Assembly (NCBI GenBank): GCA_934385225.1
Contig: CAKRPQ010000056.1
Coordinates: 1-13,202 of the forward strand
DNA length: 13,202 bases
Reading direction: 5' to 3'
Origin: an uncultured Eubacteriales bacterium
GTDB taxonomy: Bacteria > Bacillota > Clostridia > Oscillospirales > CAG-272
Shown: one piece after another, positions 1 to 6,132 of the stretch
Numbering within the stretch: the first letter of the stretch is position 1
Layout of the letters: each line of letters opens with the position of its first letter
Program-made: the position numbers and the translations under genes
Notes under the pieces: model-generated
Databases searched by the model: none
The model's input: only the letters and a program-made list of their open reading frames with translations
Told to the model about the DNA's origin: nothing

Positions 1-884
1 ATAAGCACGTCATCGCTTTTCAGAACCGTCAGAACCGCAAAAAAACAAGCAATGACAAAAGCTGCCGTGTATAACGCAAAAATGATTCTTTTCGTTCTCT
101 TTCCGAGATTTACTTCGGGCATAAACGGCACGACAGCTGCGGCGCAGAAAACGCCTACGATTCCCGACTTTACTCGGCACATAAATAAAAGCGCAACCGA
201 AACTCCCGCCGCCAAGAACGCGGGCAAGGCATATTTGCCTTTCCGTTCCGACACGGCAAAGGCCGTAAGGCACGGGACGGCGAGCGACAGGAAAAGTGAC
301 AAAACATCGACGTTTCCGAATGTCCCCAAAAATTCGCCCGAATATTTTACAAAGGCGTCATAATAAGTCATTCCGCTCGGATAAAGCGTAAACGGATTGA
401 GCGAAAAAAGCTGCAACACCGCCAAAGCGAAATTCGCAAGAACCGCAAAGGAAAGCAGGTAAATATACTTCCTACGCATTCTGCCGTATGCTGCCGTCAC
501 GGCGAACAAAAAAAAGTACAGAAGTTCGGTGAGAAAACCGTCATATTTACCGCCGCCGACAAGCGACGCTTCCCTGTGCGGCGAAAAAAGAAACGAGAGC
601 GAGACAAAGAAAATGTAGCAAAGAAAAAAGAGCGTAGGTGCGTTTTTTAGCCTTTTAAGTCCTTCCGCAAAGTCGCTTTTACCGCCTGTCAGCTTTATTT
701 CGGCATTGCCGACGGCAAAAATCAAAAGAAAAATGAGTGCGGAGGTCATTACAAATATATATTTGTACCGTGTCACACCCGAATAATTCGGGTAACAAAA
801 AAGCGTAAAGGCTATGACAAGGAACGAAATATATATGTCGGTAAGTTTTTCGGAAAATAGCACCGTTTTCTTTGATCTCTTCAA
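1..884 (-). CDS. O-antigen ligase/polymerase-like membrane protein (N-terminal part, truncated by window)
   Basis: About 294 residues are visible before the frame leaves the window. The translation is a multi-spanning hydrophobic protein with helices such as YISFLVIAFTLFCY, FFLCYIFFVSLSFLF and ALPAFLAAGVSVALLF. A GTFGNVDVLSLFLSLAVPCL segment matches the GTFGNPN-type loop and helix typical of the Wzy/WaaL (O-antigen ligase) superfamily. Such proteins join lipid-carried oligosaccharides to an acceptor or polymerise them at the outer face of the membrane; in a Gram-positive cell the substrate would be another surface glycan. I chose the TTG at 884 because GGAGAAG (898-892) sits 7 nt upstream. 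A GTG at 902 is in the same frame, and the frame is closed by TAA at 911-909. The ATG at 906 belongs to a different, short frame. Family call is moderately sure, substrate unknown. Confidence 0.6.
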   Translation of the reverse strand, partial: MKRSKKTVLFSEKLTDIYISFLVIAFTLFCYPNYSGVTRYKYIFVMTSALIFLLIFAVGNAEIKLTGGKSDFAEGLKRLKNAPTLFFLCYIFFVSLSFLFSPHREASLVGGGKYDGFLTELLYFFLFAVTAAYGRMRRKYIYLLSFAVLANFALAVLQLFSLNPFTLYPSGMTYYDAFVKYSGEFLGTFGNVDVLSLFLSLAVPCLTAFAVSERKGKYALPAFLAAGVSVALLFMCRVKSGIVGVFCAAAVVPFMPEVNLGKRTKRIIFALYTAAFVIACFFAVLTVLKSDDVL

Positions 885-916
885 GGCAAATCTTCTCCGC
901 ACGCATATTTATCTAT

Positions 917-945
917 ATATTAACACAATTTTTGTTTTTTTACAA
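917..945 (-). promoter_or_regulatory. Putative sigma-A promoter of the ligase-like gene
   Basis: On the minus strand TTGTAA (945-940) is followed by a 17-nt spacer and TAATAT (922-917). Transcription would start near 910, leaving a short leader that contains the GGAGAAG ribosome site of the TTG start at 884. This lies just after the feoB stop, where no hairpin terminator is seen, so some read-through from feoB is possible. Confidence 0.45.
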
Positions 946-950
946 GTCTT

Positions 951-2942
951 TCACGCAAAAAAGTTAATAATTAAATTTGTGAAAACGCAGAGACCGATTC
1001 CGACAAGCGTCGGTACAAGCAGAGATACAAGTGTCCATTTGAGGCTTCCCGTCTCTTTTTTTATTGTCATAAGCGTTGTCGAACACGGCCAGTGAACAAG
1101 CGTAAATATTATCATACAAACGGCGGTGCGCGTCGTCCAGCCGTTCAGAATGAATATATCGCGCATATTCGCTATGTTCTCCGCACCGAGCGTACCCGCG
1201 CGAGTATATGTCATAATTATTATCGGAATAACTATCTCGTTTGCGGGAAGACCGAGAATAAAGGCGAGTAATATCGCGCCGTCAAGCCCCATAAGCGAGG
1301 CGAAAGGGTCGAAAAAATCGGCAAGGTGCGAAAGAACGGACGCATCGCCTATATTGACATTTGCAAGAAGCCATATAACAAGCCCCGCGGGTGCGGCGAA
1401 AGTCACAGAGCGTCCGAGCACAAAGAGGGTTCTGTCGAAAACGGAACGAACTATCACCTTCCCTATCTGCGGGCGTCTGTACGGCGGGAGTTCGAGCGCA
1501 AACGACGACGGCGTTCCGCGCAGAAGCGTAAGCGAAAGCAGCTTTGTCACGGCGAAAGTCAGGCAGATGCCGCAGATTATCGCGACACTCAGGACAAGAG
1601 CCGACAAAAGGTCGGAGGAAAGGCTGCTTCCCGCCGCAAAAAAGACGGTGATAACGGTTATCATCATCGGAAAACGTCCGTTACATGGGACGAGGCTGTT
1701 GGTTATTATTGCGAGAAGTCTTTCGCGCGGAGAGTCGATTATTCTGCAACCTACAACACCCGCTGCGTTACAGCCGAGCCCCATACACATGGTAAGCGCC
1801 TGTTTTCCGCACGCGCCGCAGCATTTGAACGGCTTATCAAGGTTATACGCGATTCGCGGAAGATACCCTGAATCTTCGAGAAGCGTAAAGAACGGAAAAA
1901 ATATAGCCATAGGCGGAAGCATTACGGAAACGACCCATGCGACAACACGATAAACGCCGTGTACAAGCATATTCACGACGATGTCGGGAACATTAAGAAA
2001 GCGACACGCCGCATCAAGTCTGTTCTCTATTCCGAAAAGGAGCTTCGAGAGCAGCTCCGACGGATAATTTGCCGCGGAGATCGTAAGCCAGAGGACAAGC
2101 ATGAGCAAAAGAAACATTATCGGGTATCCGAAAACGCGGCTTGTAAGTATCCTGTCCGCACGTCTGTCGGAAGAATTATATTTTTCGTCCTTTCCGACAG
2201 CCCCGCAGCAGATTTTCTCCGCCTCTTTTACAAGCGTTGCAGCAATTCCGTCGCTTATTTTTTCACCGCCCGCGCGTTCCGCTTCCCGAAGCACTTCATA
2301 ACGCGTTTTTCCGTTCGATGCGGCTGCAAGTTCTTCTATTTCGGCGGGATATTCCGCCACGAACGCATTTTCACTTTTTTCGTTTTCGAGAAGCTCGTCA
2401 AGAGCCGCCAAAAAACGCCTGAGCGTTTTCTTTTTTCTTGCCGTTGTTCCGACAACGGGAACACCGAGACGTTTTGAAATCAAATCGAGGTCGATTTTTA
2501 TCCTTTTTCGCTTTGCCTCGTCCATCAGATTTACGCAGACGAGAACCTTTATACCCGTTTCGATTATTTGGAGGACAAGATTCATATTCCGTTCAAGACA
2601 GGTCGCATCACAGACAACGACGGCGGCGTCAGCCTTACCCGAACAGATGAACTCCGCCGCGACTTCCTCCTCGGGCGATCGGCATTTGAGCGAATACGTT
2701 CCCGGAATATCCACAAGCGTGTATGTGTGCCTCTCCGACCGACACTTTCCCGTAGCCGACGTTACCGTTTTTCCGGGCCAGTTGCCCGTATGCTGATTCA
2801 TTCCCGTGAGCGAATTAAAAAGCGTACTTTTGCCTACATTCGGATTCCCCGCGAGAGCGACAACAAAATCGCTCCCGCTTGTCTTATCAAGTTCACTCGC
2901 GGCAGACGCTTTCCTGCCGACAGACCTGCTTGTCAGTCCCAT
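951..2942 (-). CDS. feoB: FeoB ferrous iron transporter (GTPase-coupled)
   Basis: This 663-residue protein is a full FeoB, the membrane transporter that brings Fe(II) into the cytoplasm. The N-terminal G domain shows G1 GNPNVGKST (32-40), switch residues in GKTVTSATG (57-65), G3 DIPG (78-81) and G4 NLMD (138-141). A helical linker follows, then a membrane domain starting near residue 270 with two gate regions. These contain the conserved cysteine motifs GLGCNAAG (388-395) and LVPCNGRFP (417-425). The length is at the short end for the family and there is no cysteine-rich C-terminal tail. About 25 polar residues precede the G domain. The ATG follows GAGGAGGG with only 3-4 nt spacing, and this start lies inside the feoA reading frame (50-nt overlap), suggesting translational coupling. 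Control is probably by the divergent DtxR/MntR-type regulator. No hairpin terminator is seen after the stop. Confidence 0.95.
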   Translation of the reverse strand: MGLTSRSVGRKASAASELDKTSGSDFVVALAGNPNVGKSTLFNSLTGMNQHTGNWPGKTVTSATGKCRSERHTYTLVDIPGTYSLKCRSPEEEVAAEFICSGKADAAVVVCDATCLERNMNLVLQIIETGIKVLVCVNLMDEAKRKRIKIDLDLISKRLGVPVVGTTARKKKTLRRFLAALDELLENEKSENAFVAEYPAEIEELAAASNGKTRYEVLREAERAGGEKISDGIAATLVKEAEKICCGAVGKDEKYNSSDRRADRILTSRVFGYPIMFLLLMLVLWLTISAANYPSELLSKLLFGIENRLDAACRFLNVPDIVVNMLVHGVYRVVAWVVSVMLPPMAIFFPFFTLLEDSGYLPRIAYNLDKPFKCCGACGKQALTMCMGLGCNAAGVVGCRIIDSPRERLLAIITNSLVPCNGRFPMMITVITVFFAAGSSLSSDLLSALVLSVAIICGICLTFAVTKLLSLTLLRGTPSSFALELPPYRRPQIGKVIVRSVFDRTLFVLGRSVTFAAPAGLVIWLLANVNIGDASVLSHLADFFDPFASLMGLDGAILLAFILGLPANEIVIPIIIMTYTRAGTLGAENIANMRDIFILNGWTTRTAVCMIIFTLVHWPCSTTLMTIKKETGSLKWTLVSLLVPTLVGIGLCVFTNLIINFFA

Positions 2943-3177
2943 ATTCCCTCCTCATAATTATTTGTCTTGTATCCTCGGGTCGAAGCGCTATCACAGCGCC
3001 TCTTACAAGATATGCGCAGAGTCCCTTTCCGGGGCTTACGCCGACACATTCGACGCTTGTATCCTCTGTAAATCCTATATCGAGAAGCCGCCTGCGCATA
3101 CTTCCCCTGTTTTCGAGCGAAAGCACAAAGGCTTTATCGCCCGGTTTCATATCGCAAAGTGTACCGTAACTTGTCAT
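2893..3177 (-). CDS. feoA: FeoA-family SH3-like accessory protein
   Basis: A 94-residue cytoplasmic protein of the FeoA family, which assists FeoB in ferrous iron uptake. The core from about residue 8 to 75 has the typical order: MKPGDKAFV, then RRRLLDIGFTEDTSVECVG, then SPGKGLCAYLVRGAVIALRPED, the last matching the family's G-(D)-P-x-AY-x-(V)RG-x-x-IALR strand. The last 18 or so residues (after RQIIMR) lie beyond the normal FeoA core and are encoded in the 50 nt shared with the start of feoB, so they are probably a by-product of the overlap. The ATG is preceded by GGAAGGA about 8-9 nt upstream. It is the first gene of a feoA-feoB operon, divergent from the metalloregulator at 3269. Confidence 0.92.
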   Translation of the reverse strand: MTSYGTLCDMKPGDKAFVLSLENRGSMRRRLLDIGFTEDTSVECVGVSPGKGLCAYLVRGAVIALRPEDTRQIIMRREYGTDKQVCRQESVCRE

Positions 3178-3191
3178 ATATATAATCCTTC

Positions 3192-3234
3192 CGAATATTT
3201 TAGATTAGGGAAACTTTCATTTACAGAATATTCG
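3192..3234. repeat. Inverted repeat CGAATATT/AATATTCG flanking the candidate operator
   Basis: CGAATATT at 3192-3199 is matched by its reverse complement AATATTCG at 3227-3234, with the candidate metalloregulator site between them. GAATATTC at 3226-3233 is itself an 8-bp palindrome. The region is AT-rich, so part of this could be chance, but the symmetric placement in a divergent control region suggests a second protein site or paired operators. Confidence 0.35.
3197..3218. promoter_or_regulatory. Candidate MntR/DtxR-type operator between feoA and the regulator
   Basis: The 22-nt stretch ATTTTAGATTAGGGAAACTT continuing with TC (3197-3218) lies in the short divergent intergenic region. From memory it resembles the Bacillus subtilis MntR site upstream of mntH, differing at about three positions, with the right half AGGGAAACTTTC identical. 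The left part, TTAGATTAG (3200-3208), also fits half of a DtxR/IdeR box, but the right half does not. A minus-strand -10-like TAAAAT lies at 3202-3197, inside the site, although the -35 match is poor. The likely ligand is the protein encoded at 3269. This is inferred; no binding data are available. Confidence 0.5.
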
Positions 3235-3268
3235 AAAATCGAAAGATCGGTTACACGGAGGAGCGGGT

Positions 3269-3772
3269 TTGGCAGACGATGATTTTTACACATTAAAGGG
3301 GTATCTGAAAAAAGACGAATCCGAGCTTTCCGCTTCGGGCGAGGACTATATAGAAATGATATACAGGATCTCTCGCGCAAAAAGTACGGACGGCGTAAAA
3401 ACGGGAAAAATATCCGAGCTTCTTCATGTAAAGCCGTCATCTGTAACAAAGATGACAGAGCGCCTTTCGTCTCTCGGATATGTGAACGCGAAAAAATACG
3501 GAGAAATAATCCTCACCGAAAAAGGCAAAGAAAAAGGCGCCTATCTGATTTACAGGCACCGTATCATAAGCGAATTTTTACATCTTATCGGCGGCGGGAA
3601 CGAGCTTGAAGAGACGGAAAAAATCGAGCATTTTCTGTCGCCCGAAACGGTCGGAAACATTGAAGCACTATGCAAAAAAATCCGAGGTCAGACCTCGGAT
3701 TTTGAAAACTTTTTCGAAAAAAGAAGCGATAGCGGCATGACAATCACGCCCGACAACACATCGGAAGCATAA
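3269..3772 (+). CDS. DtxR/MntR-family metal-dependent transcriptional regulator
   Basis: A 167-residue regulator with a winged helix (about 43-82, containing KPSSVTKMTERLSSLGYV) and a metal-binding dimerisation domain (about 90-135). The visible ligand set matches Bacillus MntR: Asp26 and Glu29 in GEDYIEMIY, His97 in IYRHRII, and Glu117, Glu120 and His121 in ETEKIEHFL. A glutamate stands where iron-type DtxR has its key cysteine. There is no SH3 domain, again as in MntR. The start is TTG, chosen because GGAGGAG (3257-3263) sits 5 nt upstream. It is divergent from feoAB and presumably represses that pair in metal-replete cells. The final 28 or so residues, after KKIR, are read antisense to the neighbouring membrane protein gene and pass through a terminator palindrome, so this tail is probably not conserved. 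Manganese or iron specificity is undecided. Confidence 0.9.
   Translation: MADDDFYTLKGYLKKDESELSASGEDYIEMIYRISRAKSTDGVKTGKISELLHVKPSSVTKMTERLSSLGYVNAKKYGEIILTEKGKEKGAYLIYRHRIISEFLHLIGGGNELEETEKIEHFLSPETVGNIEALCKKIRGQTSDFENFFEKRSDSGMTITPDNTSEA
3677..3703. terminator. Bidirectional intrinsic terminator, inside the regulator coding sequence
   Basis: AAAATCCGAGGTC-A-GACCTCGGATTTT is a perfect 27-bp palindrome; as RNA it would form about a 12-bp stem with a 3-nt loop. On the minus strand it is followed by seven U residues (complement of 3674-3680), a strong terminator for the membrane protein gene whose stop codon (3690-3688) falls in the loop. On the plus strand the U tract is TTTTG followed by a second T run at 3710-3714, so termination there would be weaker. 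It lies over codons 137-145 of the regulator, upstream of that gene's stop. Confidence 0.85.
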
Positions 3773-4311
3773 TAGAAGATTATCCACATAGCGTCGATAA
3801 AATCTTCGGGTGCGCCGTAAAAAATGTCGTATCTTATCCTCATTCCCGCTTTTACGGCAATTATCGCAAGCGCGGCAGGAATAAACACGGCAGAGATTAT
3901 TTTTGAGCCTTTTCTTTTTATAATCAAAGCCGCAAAAAGAGTGCCGACAAGCATCTGGACAACGTCAAAAACAAGCGGAACTACAAAAGAAGACCAAAAT
4001 TCACCTCTGTACACGATGTATGAAACGGCGTATCTGACAAGATCGGCGACAACAGCGGCTGCAAGCACTGCAAATGCGTTCCGCAAACCGTGCGCTTTTG
4101 CCACGCCTGCAAAAGCACCGAAAACAAGCGCAAAAATAACAAGGTCAAGAAGCCACGACGCGAATTCGAGCAAACTCGGCAAAATCCCGTCCGAATAGAG
4201 CACGTCGGAGCAGACGCGGGAATAAACCGGCATAAGAACCGCCGAATAAAAAACGTAGAGGGTGCTGACAAGCCCCGCAAAACACAAAATTTTTTTCAGG
4301 GAAACACGCAT
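3688..4311 (-). CDS. Unidentified six-helix membrane protein
   Basis: I do not recognise the family of this 207-residue protein. It has about six predicted membrane helices, near residues 8-29, 43-71, 78-100, 108-131, 138-155 and 171-198. There is a short basic N-terminus (MRVSLKK), a basic loop IKRKGSK at about 130-137, and a basic C-terminal tail (SKKFSKSEV). There is no signal-peptide cleavage motif and no catalytic motif that I can name. The arrangement resembles small permease-like or uncharacterised membrane proteins of Clostridia. The ATG is preceded by AAAGGA with 6-nt spacing. Its last 85 nt overlap the metalloregulator gene tail to tail, and its stop codon sits in the loop of a strong terminator. 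It is divergent from the M14 peptidase gene. Proximity to feoAB is no evidence of a metal role, because transcription is separate. Confidence 0.75.
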   Translation of the reverse strand: MRVSLKKILCFAGLVSTLYVFYSAVLMPVYSRVCSDVLYSDGILPSLLEFASWLLDLVIFALVFGAFAGVAKAHGLRNAFAVLAAAVVADLVRYAVSYIVYRGEFWSSFVVPLVFDVVQMLVGTLFAALIIKRKGSKIISAVFIPAALAIIAVKAGMRIRYDIFYGAPEDFIDAMWIIFYYASDVLSGVIVMPLSLLFSKKFSKSEV

Positions 4312-4333
4312 TTTTTATCCTTTCGCTTCTATT

Positions 4334-4362
4334 TTCGCTTTTGTTCGAATAATATATATAAT
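4334..4362 (+). promoter_or_regulatory. Weak candidate promoter for the M14 peptidase gene
   Basis: A perfect -10 TATAAT at 4357-4362 is preceded, at 17 nt, by TTCGCT (4334-4339), a poor -35. The surrounding 4350-4376 is a run of TA repeats offering several alternative -10 elements on both strands, so the same segment may also serve the leftward membrane protein gene. The exact start cannot be decided from sequence. Confidence 0.3.
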
Positions 4363-4395
4363 AGCTGTATTATAAATTCATAGGAGGTAACAGAC

Positions 4396-5334
4396 TTGTT
4401 TGAACCACAAAAAGCGCAGGACGCCGCACCGTCGTTCGGCGTCACGATGTCATACGGCAAAATGACGGAATACATAGATATTTTTTCGAAAAAATACAAA
4501 AACTTTCATGTGACATATCTCGGAAAATCAATGCTCGGAAAAAACATTCCGCTTATCACACTCGGCAAGGGCAAGAAAACAGCCCTTTACATCGGAGCAC
4601 ATCACGGTATGGAATGGATCACAACTTCCCTGCTTCTCAAATTCGCATGCGAATACTGCGAAATGCTCGAAGCAAACGGGCACATAGTTCACACTTCGAT
4701 AAGCTATCTCAACGCTTCGCGGAAAATACAGATAATCCCGATGCTCAATCCCGACGGGGTCGACTACGAAACGTGCGGGACGGGTGAAGACAATCCTCTT
4801 TTTGAACGCGTCATTAAAATGAACGGCGGTTCGGACGATTTTTCGCACTGGCAGGCAAACGCGCGCGGCGTCGATCTGAATCACAACTACGATGCGGGAT
4901 TTGAAGAATACCGCTCGTCGCGATATGCGGAAGAAACATTTGGCGGGGCACCGTCGAAATGGTGCGGCGACTCGCCCGAATCCGAACCCGAAAGCGGTGC
5001 GCTCGCGAACTTCGCGCGGTTCGGCAATGACATCGAAATGTTCATATCGTTTCACTCGCAAGGTGAAGAAATCTACTACGGTGACAGGTTTGACCCGCCA
5101 AAGCAGAACATACGCATAGGGCAGCTTCTTTCTGGCATAAGCGGATACAGATTATGCGAAACGGGCGGCAGCGCCTCCTACGGCGGTTTTACCGACTGGG
5201 TTGTGCGCGAGCTTCGCAAGCCTGCCTACACTTTTGAGTGCGGCAAAGGCGAAAATCCGCTTCCGTGCAGTTCCCTTTTCGAAATATATTACAAGCTCCG
5301 CAGGCTTCTCTTTGAAGCACCGATGATAATCTGA
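4396..5334 (+). CDS. M14-family zinc carboxypeptidase, probable gamma-D-glutamyl-(L)-diamino acid peptidase
   Basis: A 312-residue metallopeptidase. Zinc ligands are visible as H70-x-x-E73 in GAHHGMEW and H220 in ISFHSQGEE. The general base is E281 in FECGKGENP. The substrate-binding segment ARGVDLNHNYD (156-166) has His163 where classical carboxypeptidases have the arginine that grips the substrate carboxylate. No signal peptide is present, so it acts in the cytoplasm. That fits the bacterial M14 group (YqgT/ENP1, MpaA) that trims imported peptidoglycan peptides at the gamma-D-Glu to diamino acid bond. Substrate is inferred from the family. The start is TTG, supported by AGGAGGT (4382-4388) 7 nt upstream. 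The gene stands alone, divergent from the membrane protein gene and converging on traX across only 21 nt with no clear terminator. Confidence 0.85.
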   Translation: MFEPQKAQDAAPSFGVTMSYGKMTEYIDIFSKKYKNFHVTYLGKSMLGKNIPLITLGKGKKTALYIGAHHGMEWITTSLLLKFACEYCEMLEANGHIVHTSISYLNASRKIQIIPMLNPDGVDYETCGTGEDNPLFERVIKMNGGSDDFSHWQANARGVDLNHNYDAGFEEYRSSRYAEETFGGAPSKWCGDSPESEPESGALANFARFGNDIEMFISFHSQGEEIYYGDRFDPPKQNIRIGQLLSGISGYRLCETGGSASYGGFTDWVVRELRKPAYTFECGKGENPLPCSSLFEIYYKLRRLLFEAPMII

Positions 5335-5355
5335 AAGCTAATCCGAAAATCGACC

Positions 5356-6132
5356 TTAAAAACCTAAAAACGTCTTTATCTGCGCAAAATTCGAGAAAAT
5401 CAGATAAAGCACGAATATATGCACGGAGTAGAAAAGGTAAAAGGCATACTGCTGCACCTTTTTACCGACTTTTCCTTTCGGCGTATATCCCTTTTTACCG
5501 CTGTAAAGCAATATAGGAACAATCGCAAGTGCCGAATAAAGCTGCGTTTTATGCCACGATGATATTCCGTATCCGCGAACAACATCTTCAAGTATATATC
5601 TCGCCGCAAAAAGCAGAAGCACCGGAACGGTTCTCAGTCTGTCCCTGAAATTTTCGCCGTCGGCAAAGTACAGAAGCGCGACAAGAAGTATTCCGTATCC
5701 CGAATAGTCCACAAAAAGATTATACGCGATATAATACGCACCCGCTATCGGGAAAATGCAGAAAAATCTGACTTCCTTTCGCGTAGCCTTGACGCACATA
5801 TCGACAAACACGAGCATTATAAGCGCAATCGCGAACGTGAACATAACATTCTGCGAGGTATCATATCGAACCGATTTATAAAAGCAGAGGTCATACGGAA
5901 CCTCGGAAATCAGTCCCGCGACAATGACCCTGAGCGTATAAAGGACTATATTATGCGTCTTTTTGAAGCCCTTTACAATAAGATAGGCAAATATAGGAAA
6001 CGCAACACGTCCTATCGTGCGAAAAAGCATCGCAAGTGCCCTGTCGCCCATTCCGTAATACTGCATAAGGTAACCGATATGGTCGAGAAGCATTGTCGCA
6101 CAGGCGATTATTTTAAGAACAAACGAACTCAT
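5356..6132 (-). CDS. TraX-family multi-pass membrane protein
   Basis: A 258-residue membrane protein with about eight hydrophobic segments. It carries the signature blocks of the TraX family: KIIACATMLLDHIG at the N-terminus (7-20), FRTIGRVAFPIFAYLIVKGF (about 37-56), an EVPYDLCFY segment and a QNVMFTFAIAL helix. TraX of F-like plasmids is required for pilin N-acetylation, and the family is now grouped with membrane acyltransferase-like proteins. Chromosomal copies in Bacillota are common and their substrate is unknown. No transfer genes are nearby, so a conjugation role is unlikely here. The ATG overlaps the xpt stop codon (ATGA) and has no clear ribosome site of its own, so translation should be coupled to xpt. 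Confidence 0.85.
   Translation of the reverse strand: MSSFVLKIIACATMLLDHIGYLMQYYGMGDRALAMLFRTIGRVAFPIFAYLIVKGFKKTHNIVLYTLRVIVAGLISEVPYDLCFYKSVRYDTSQNVMFTFAIALIMLVFVDMCVKATRKEVRFFCIFPIAGAYYIAYNLFVDYSGYGILLVALLYFADGENFRDRLRTVPVLLLFAARYILEDVVRGYGISSWHKTQLYSALAIVPILLYSGKKGYTPKGKVGKKVQQYAFYLFYSVHIFVLYLIFSNFAQIKTFLGF

Noticed and set aside
679..906. Minus-strand ATG frame of 75 codons near the left edge
   Set aside because: It runs out of phase within the much longer hydrophobic ligase-like frame, and the composition is not protein-like; the TTG-started frame explains the region.
1126..1953. Long plus-strand open frame opposite feoB
   Set aside because: It is antisense to conserved FeoB membrane segments, has no ribosome site, and its product is Ser/Arg/Thr-rich without domain features; it is a frame shadow of feoB.
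3200..3218. Classical iron-type DtxR/IdeR box
   Set aside because: Only the left half (TTAGATTAG) fits; the right half matches in about four of nine positions, and the MntR-box reading fits better.
2806..3282. Plus-strand open frame across feoA and the start of feoB
   Set aside because: It covers the feoA core antisense and crosses the divergent control region; there is no ribosome site and no recognisable family.
4528..5061. Minus-strand open frame opposite the M14 gene
   Set aside because: The opposite strand encodes intact zinc and catalytic motifs; the antisense product has no coherent features.
5335..5355. Terminator between the convergent M14 and traX genes
   Set aside because: No stable inverted repeat was found in or next to the 21-nt gap, so no feature is claimed.
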